This document shows positions 59,468-64,000 of a stretch of DNA of 64,000 bases, piece by piece. The notes under the pieces were generated by a model. The model was given only the letters and a program-made list of their open reading frames with translations, made no database searches and had not been told where the DNA came from. A program made the position numbers and the translations under genes. Location: positions 372,001-436,000 of the forward strand of contig CM071590.1 of the NCBI GenBank assembly GCA_036429605.1. Direction: 5' to 3'. How positions within the stretch are numbered: position 1 is the first letter of the stretch; each line of letters opens with the position of its first letter. Source of the DNA: Cladobotryum mycophilum (taxonomy: Eukaryota > Ascomycota > Sordariomycetes > Hypocreales > Hypocreaceae).

Positions 59468-60290
59468 ATGAAGCCTGCAATTGCTCTTTTGGTCGCCTCC
59501 CTCGCAGTAGCATTAGGCAGCCCAATGAGGCACTCAAAGCTAGACATGAGAGACGAAGCTGAGTGCACGCAGTTTACGAACGAAACGGTACATTTAGACT
59601 GTTACGATCAACGGATATGAGCAAGAGGAAATATTAATATAGCTGCTACTTCTAGGAATGTCTTAGCTTTGCCTGTGTATGGCGCAAGGACATTGGTTTT
59701 TGTTTCAACGCAAGTTCTTAACCTCAACGATTGAGGAATTCGATTTCCAGCACTGTGCTAATATGGCATGTAGCCCTAAATTCCCCCAGGTTAAGAAGAT
59801 ATGGAGGTCACGGATGTTACTTGAGTTGTCGTTGGAACAAGGTTTCCGCCGCTTTGTGGGGGTGTTCTCAGGAGCTCAGGTTCAGCTAGATCGTTGGCAA
59901 GCTTCTATCCCGACCACCCTTTTAAATCACAAGCAATGCGATATGAAGTCGAACCGTTTCTTTATCCCACATTGTGTCCATTTAACCCATCCATCGAGAT
60001 CAATGTTCTCCAATACAAAGAGAGCGACATCTCACAGCCATTAGATATGTAGACCTAGAGAATTATTGCTAGACATCGCCGGCCGCACAAAGCTCGATGC
60101 ATACATCAACAATGAAAAGGTTTGTACATAGCTAAAACTCTCTGATCAGGGACTTGCTGGGTGCTGTCACTGTATTCCACGTTCGCCTAGCTTTCTTAGC
60201 TCGTGGTGTTGCGGTGAAGTGATGATGGTAAGCTTGGTGTTGAAGACCATACTGCACTGGGACTAGATGATTTCTCGCGTTAAAAAATTC
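58230..60290. repeat. Large tandem duplication, left copy
   Basis: This block aligns along its length with 60291-62660. Shared landmarks include TGAAGGATTCA.(C/T)ATGA near 58295, the CTCTCCG(T/C)AAAGTCA word near 58535, GAGACAGTCTT near 59265, the secreted-peptide gene, GTTCAGCT(A/G)GA(T/C)CGTTGGC near 59880 and GTTGAAGACCATACTGC near 60240. Divergence is substantial, with many apparent transitions. Confidence 0.65.
59468..59721 (+). CDS. Small secreted four-cysteine peptide, copy 1
   Basis: Exon 1 (59468-59587, 40 codons) and exon 2 (59656-59721) with a 68-nt intron encode 61 aa. A signal peptide (MKPAIALLVASLAVALGSP) is followed by a short spacer and four cysteines in a C-x8-C-x4-C-x8-C pattern with Trp two residues after the third. 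The gene at 61555 has an exon 1 of identical length and the same Cys/Trp pattern, so the two are paralogues. The mature peptide of about 40 aa is too small to assign. The stop right after FNASS could instead be bypassed by a weak splice. TATA-like DNA sits only ~20 bp before the ATG, so the true leader is short or the start lies elsewhere. Confidence 0.6.
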
Positions 60291-62660
60291 TCGCAGTCGG
60301 TAGGTTTCAATTGTCCGCCATTCAATTGATCAGATTCTGTGAAGGATTCATCATGACAACAGCCGCTTGAGGGAGTAAGTAGGTGTGACAAGATCAGTTC
60401 ATTAATGGGTGGTGAAAAGAGTCAGCACGACATCCCACCTATAGCGTAATGCTCTAAAGACATGGCCAAGAAGAATGCAGATCTCTTTGGCAGCTCTGCT
60501 TTAATCGATTTCTTTTGCGGTTCGTTTCCTTTGTACAAAACATTAACCCGAAACAAAGAGGCGAGGGATGCCAAGTTCTTAATACCCCGAGCTTCATTGG
60601 GGAATCTGGGAATCAGTTTAAGATCGTAGAAACGATGTTGCTTTTATCCTGAGGGTCATCGTAATTAACTCAAATCTCCTCAAAGTTTAGCCTTATCTGG
60701 TTCGAGTTTCGACTTCGAACTGTCCAAGGACCCTAATCAATTCCCCAAATCTGATGATTCTTACGGCCATCTTTGCTCGCTCGGTATTACCCGGAAGTAT
60801 TATTGTCTTGAAAATTCTCTAATCCTCGTAGGATAGGCGTTTGCCGGCCCTCTCCGCAAAGTCAGTTAGTATCTATCGTGTTCAGTGCTCTAGTTAAGGA
60901 AGCGGTCTTGGAGCACTGCGGCCGCTTTCGGCCCTCCAGTTGACTTCCCAGATTTTTCTTTGTTTCCTCTTTTGTTCGTATTTTAACCGGTTGGGTGAAG
61001 TTCGGGCTGTGGATGAGAGGTTTGCCCTCCGCTGTGACAATTCATGTTGTGGCTTAGCTACGCTGACCTCTCAGCTAGCATACAAGACATGCAGTAGTAG
61101 GATAAGACAGTAAAGCAGTGAATGAGAGTAGGACATAGAATATATCGTGAATCCAAGGGCCTTGCCTTGAAAAAGAAAGACGGCCAATGCGAGGTAATAC
61201 AATTCATCCCTTTATACTCTGTAGCTTAGCACAACGTGAGCTGACCTATGGAGTATTAGTCAATTAGTAGGGGACAATTCAGCTGTGTCTCAGATTACTG
61301 GCGATGATCCGGTACTTCAAATAGCATAGGTCGATGGGCCGGCGACAACATGGCTGCAGTTCTGAGACAGTCTTGCTCATGATGCCCGGCAACTGGAATT
61401 GTTCTCAAGCCCGTTCACAATGGCAAAAAAAGTACTAAAGCAACGAAATTCCTCCCTAGAATCACTTGAATCCCCAAATCTTACACTCTACACAACTAAA
61501 CCCATCTACTTCATTCGTCTCTTACGAACTCATCTTCTATAACTTCCATCTACAATGAAGGTCACTACTGCTTTTTTAGCCGTCTTCGTCGGACTGGCAC
61601 TGGGCGGTCCAGTCGCTGACCCAAAGTCGAGCTTAAGAATAAGAGATGAATGTGAGGATAACAAAACACAAGCGGTAAGTTTTCACCCAGAAAGATCAGA
61701 AAACTCTATTACTAGGGCGTGCTAATGCAGGCTGTGTCTTTAGGCATGCGTCGACGCCGGCTGTGAATGGATAGGCCAGAGATGTGTTTACCCAGTAGGT
61801 TCTCGCTCACAACTATTGAGTAACTCGGTTTCTAGCACCACGCTAATATGACGGTCAGTACTAGATGTTACACCGTTAGACAGTAAAACGGATATATAGG
61901 GGGTTACTTATGATGGCTGTTGGAGCAAGGTTCCGATTGTCGCATGGAGGTGTTTGTAGGAGTTCAAGTTCAGCTGGACCGTTGGCGAATTCCTATTAAA
62001 GTCTTTTACATTACACAAATAATGCAATGTGGAATTCTTCCATTAATATCATTTCGCCTAATCTCATCTCATCGTTTTCGTTGATTCCTCATTCTCCGAT
62101 ATTTGGGAAGTAATATCAGAATGCTGTGATACTTTGAGAAAGAGCTTTTTCGTGACGTGATCTTACTCATTCTACTGCAGTGCGTGCTTGCAACACTATG
62201 GTCTATTGCTTTGATCAGCTAGCACTGATCTTTTGGCAAAATCTTACAGCGAGTCATCCAACTTGTTGCTATCAACGCAGAAAGTGTCAGTGCTTGCGAG
62301 ACACCGGACTACACGTAACGCTCGCTCTCGATTGCCCTTGATATGGAGAGTCTGTCAACCGTATATAATAGGCGTGTAGACCCAACAAATTCTTGCTGGA
62401 CAACATCAGCTGCGCCAAGCTTGATGCACACATCAACGATGGCCATGTGTGTATGCGGAGAAAACTGTCTGATCAAGGAAGATTTGGGACTCGCTGTGCA
62501 CTACCGCTGCGGTCCCTATCTCACCTGTACCTCTTAACTCATGGGGTTGTAGTTGGAGTGACATTGGTAAATTTGGCGTTGAAGACCATACTGCGCTGAG
62601 GCCAGATGATTTCCAATGTCAAAATGCATACCTTGCGTAAGATCAAATTGTCACACGAAC
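60291..62660. repeat. Large tandem duplication, right copy
   Basis: This is the partner of 58230-60290, with an extra ~250-300 bp around 60530-60830 not present in the left copy. It contains the second secreted-peptide gene. Confidence 0.65.
61555..61851 (+). CDS. Small secreted four-cysteine peptide, copy 2
   Basis: Exon 1 (61555-61674, 40 codons) and exon 2 (from 61744) flank a 69-nt GTAAGT...TTTAG intron. The signal peptide (MKVTTAFLAVFVGLALGG) precedes four cysteines as C-x8-C-x4-C-x6-C with Trp two residues after the third (AGCEWIGQRC). Unspliced read-through stops at 61851 (75 aa). Alternatively a GTAGGT donor at 61795 joins to 61836 and a stop at 61886, which would add a fifth cysteine (STRCYT). 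The first option is shown. The reading frame and splice sites are better preserved than in copy 1. Effector-like in form; function unknown. Confidence 0.62.
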
Positions 62661-62784
62661 GAGAATGATGTTGAATAATAATTTTTTATTGTTTCGTCTC
62701 CATCTCAGTCATATTTCCATCTACCCCGGCTATCCTCTGATACCCTAGTTCTAACCCAAGTAGCCTGGTATCTTCTCTCAAGGA

Positions 62785-63101
62785 TTAATAGTGATGTGAA
62801 CTATCCACACCGGCTGCGCAAGCGCATCTTACCGTGTGGCTGCCACGCCCTATGCAGAAGGGACATCGGCGGAGCTCCTGTCCAGACCCTCCGCAAGTCT
62901 GGCAGTTTGCGGTGTGAGGTTTGCGCCCATGGCACATCCCACACGTTGTGATGATGGTGGTACGTCCAAAACACTTATTACAACGACGCTGAACTGTATC
63001 GTTGCAGTCTGCACACGGGCAATGTCCTGATGTATTGGCTACTGGTATTTAGCATGACAGCCAGAGTTTCTAGATCTTTTCTCATTCTACTTACAAGACA
63101 T
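62785..63101 (-). CDS. Small CxxC-repeat zinc-ribbon protein, copy 4
   Basis: Exon 1 is 7 nt (63101-63095, ATG TCT T), followed by a 56-nt intron (63094-63039) and exon 2 (63038-62785); the product is 86 aa. Almost the whole protein is cysteine repeat: a leading HCPC, then CADC, CNKC, CGMC, CQTC, CPFC and a terminal CAC. This is the same five-pairs-plus-CxC architecture as copies 1 and 2. Glycine follows several pairs (CFGR, CHGR, CGGSG, CIGRG). It is the right-hand end of the array seen here; further members may lie beyond the window. Confidence 0.7.
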
Positions 63102-64000
63102 TGTCAAGAAGATTCTAGCGATTGATATTGAGCTGTTTTTTCTTGGTTTACAATATTTGATGATTTAATGTGGAGATGAGTAACAGTGCTTTTTAAGTGC
63201 TTAATGCTGAAAGGTTGGTTACTAGCTGGTTGATGAGTTCGAGATGAGTGGAGTTGCAGGGTGATAGTGTTGGAAGACTGAGAGAAAGGATTTTGGATAT
63301 AGAGTGGGAGCCATAGCGTCTTTAATACCTGTTTTCGCTCTCAGCACAACTTTGACCATGGGTAAGAATGAACGTGAATCAGTCAAAAAAATCCTCTGAT
63401 AGACTGCTTGTTTCTGAGGTGATTAACGAAGATTATCCTGATAGCCCTTGTCAAACCACTCAAGGACCTTCTTAATACTTTTCCAAATTGTGATCATCAC
63501 CATGATGTTCATGGGTCTGTCACAGCCTGATAGTTGGTTTGCGAGAAGAGTGAAGGAGTCTGAGTAAATGAGGAACCGATGGTGAATCACAGCCCTCATG
63601 CAGTTTATAAGCAGTTTCAGCGCTGAATTAATCTCTGATCTCTCTCTCCTCTCCGTGAATTAGACTTATTTTATCTCTTATCTACACCTGTTTCGTCATA
63701 TGATTCGTGTCATGATCCAATCCCTGATAAATACTGGTGATCTATTAACCTGATATTCAAGGCGTTAGAAGCTGAGGGATGAAATTGCACGTCTCAAATT
63801 GAGTATTCAGAGACATATAGGCTCACTTATGACAATCATACCTCATTCACTAGTTAACCTAAAGCTTGAAAGGTGTGAAAAAGATAGTGAATAGCAATCT
63901 ACTGTAAATCTACCTCCTCACGCGCTTCATTATGCCTTTGCCTGTACCGGCCAGGTTCCACTGTCCCAATCATAAACCAAGGCATCATTCCATCACACAG
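63102..64000. other. Right-edge non-coding stretch
   Basis: This contains the presumed promoter of zinc-ribbon copy 4. A GTTCGAG word near 63238 resembles one upstream of copy 2 near 53500. No gene is supported to the end of the window. Confidence 0.5.

Overview
The window looks like nuclear DNA of a filamentous ascomycete (Pezizomycotina). Sordariomycetes, perhaps Hypocreales, is my best guess and is not proven. Genes carry short GT-AG introns of about 50-160 nt and CT-rich leaders, and they are not arranged in operons. The recognised proteins (NudE, Doa10, LAG1 and BAR type ceramide synthases, a BIM1-like protein, an ABCC transporter) are typical of such fungi. There is no CRISPR array, rRNA or intact transposon that I can see.

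Region 1 (1-22.6 kb) is mostly housekeeping: a NudE dynein-pathway coiled-coil protein (-), the ER ubiquitin ligase Doa10/SSM4 (-), an F-box protein (-), a very large alanine-rich protein of the type usually labelled 'hoxa13' in fungal genomes (+), and an amino-acid permease of the Agp2-like class (+). Region 2 (23-33 kb) has an ABCC/MRP-type ABC transporter (-). It is followed by a divergent pair: a secreted GPI-anchored BIM1/X325 copper-binding protein (-) and a ferric/cupric reductase (+). Their shared promoter holds three clustered Mac1-type copper-response motifs, so the pair reads as a copper-acquisition unit. Region 3 (33-38 kb) holds two different ceramide synthases in tandem (LAG1-type and BAR-type).

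Region 4 (40-48 kb) holds the most unusual content. An intronless 512-aa homologue of bacterial HldE (fused heptose-7-phosphate kinase and heptose-1-phosphate adenylyltransferase) lies tail-to-tail, 124 bp away, with a divergent phosphomannose-isomerase-like gene. Sedoheptulose-7-P to manno-heptose-7-P is chemically the same conversion as fructose-6-P to mannose-6-P. The pair could therefore make up the first steps of a nucleotide-heptose pathway in a fungus, with the isomerase paralogue standing in for bacterial GmhA. This is inference.

Region 5 (48-64 kb) is an accessory tract: a tRNA-Pro(AGG) with intron, an F-box protein, and then an array of short fast-evolving genes. Four minus-strand genes encode 86-105 aa proteins made almost entirely of CxxC(xGxG) zinc-ribbon repeats, and three of them have a 7-nt first coding exon. 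Between them lie two families of small secreted four-cysteine proteins on the plus strand, each present as a tandem duplicate. One duplicate has lost its ATG.

Three long genes (permease, ABC transporter, F-box protein at 49.7 kb) each carry one -1 frameshift at a run of five G/C where six would restore the reading frame. A shared sequencing or assembly artefact is more likely than three pseudogenes.
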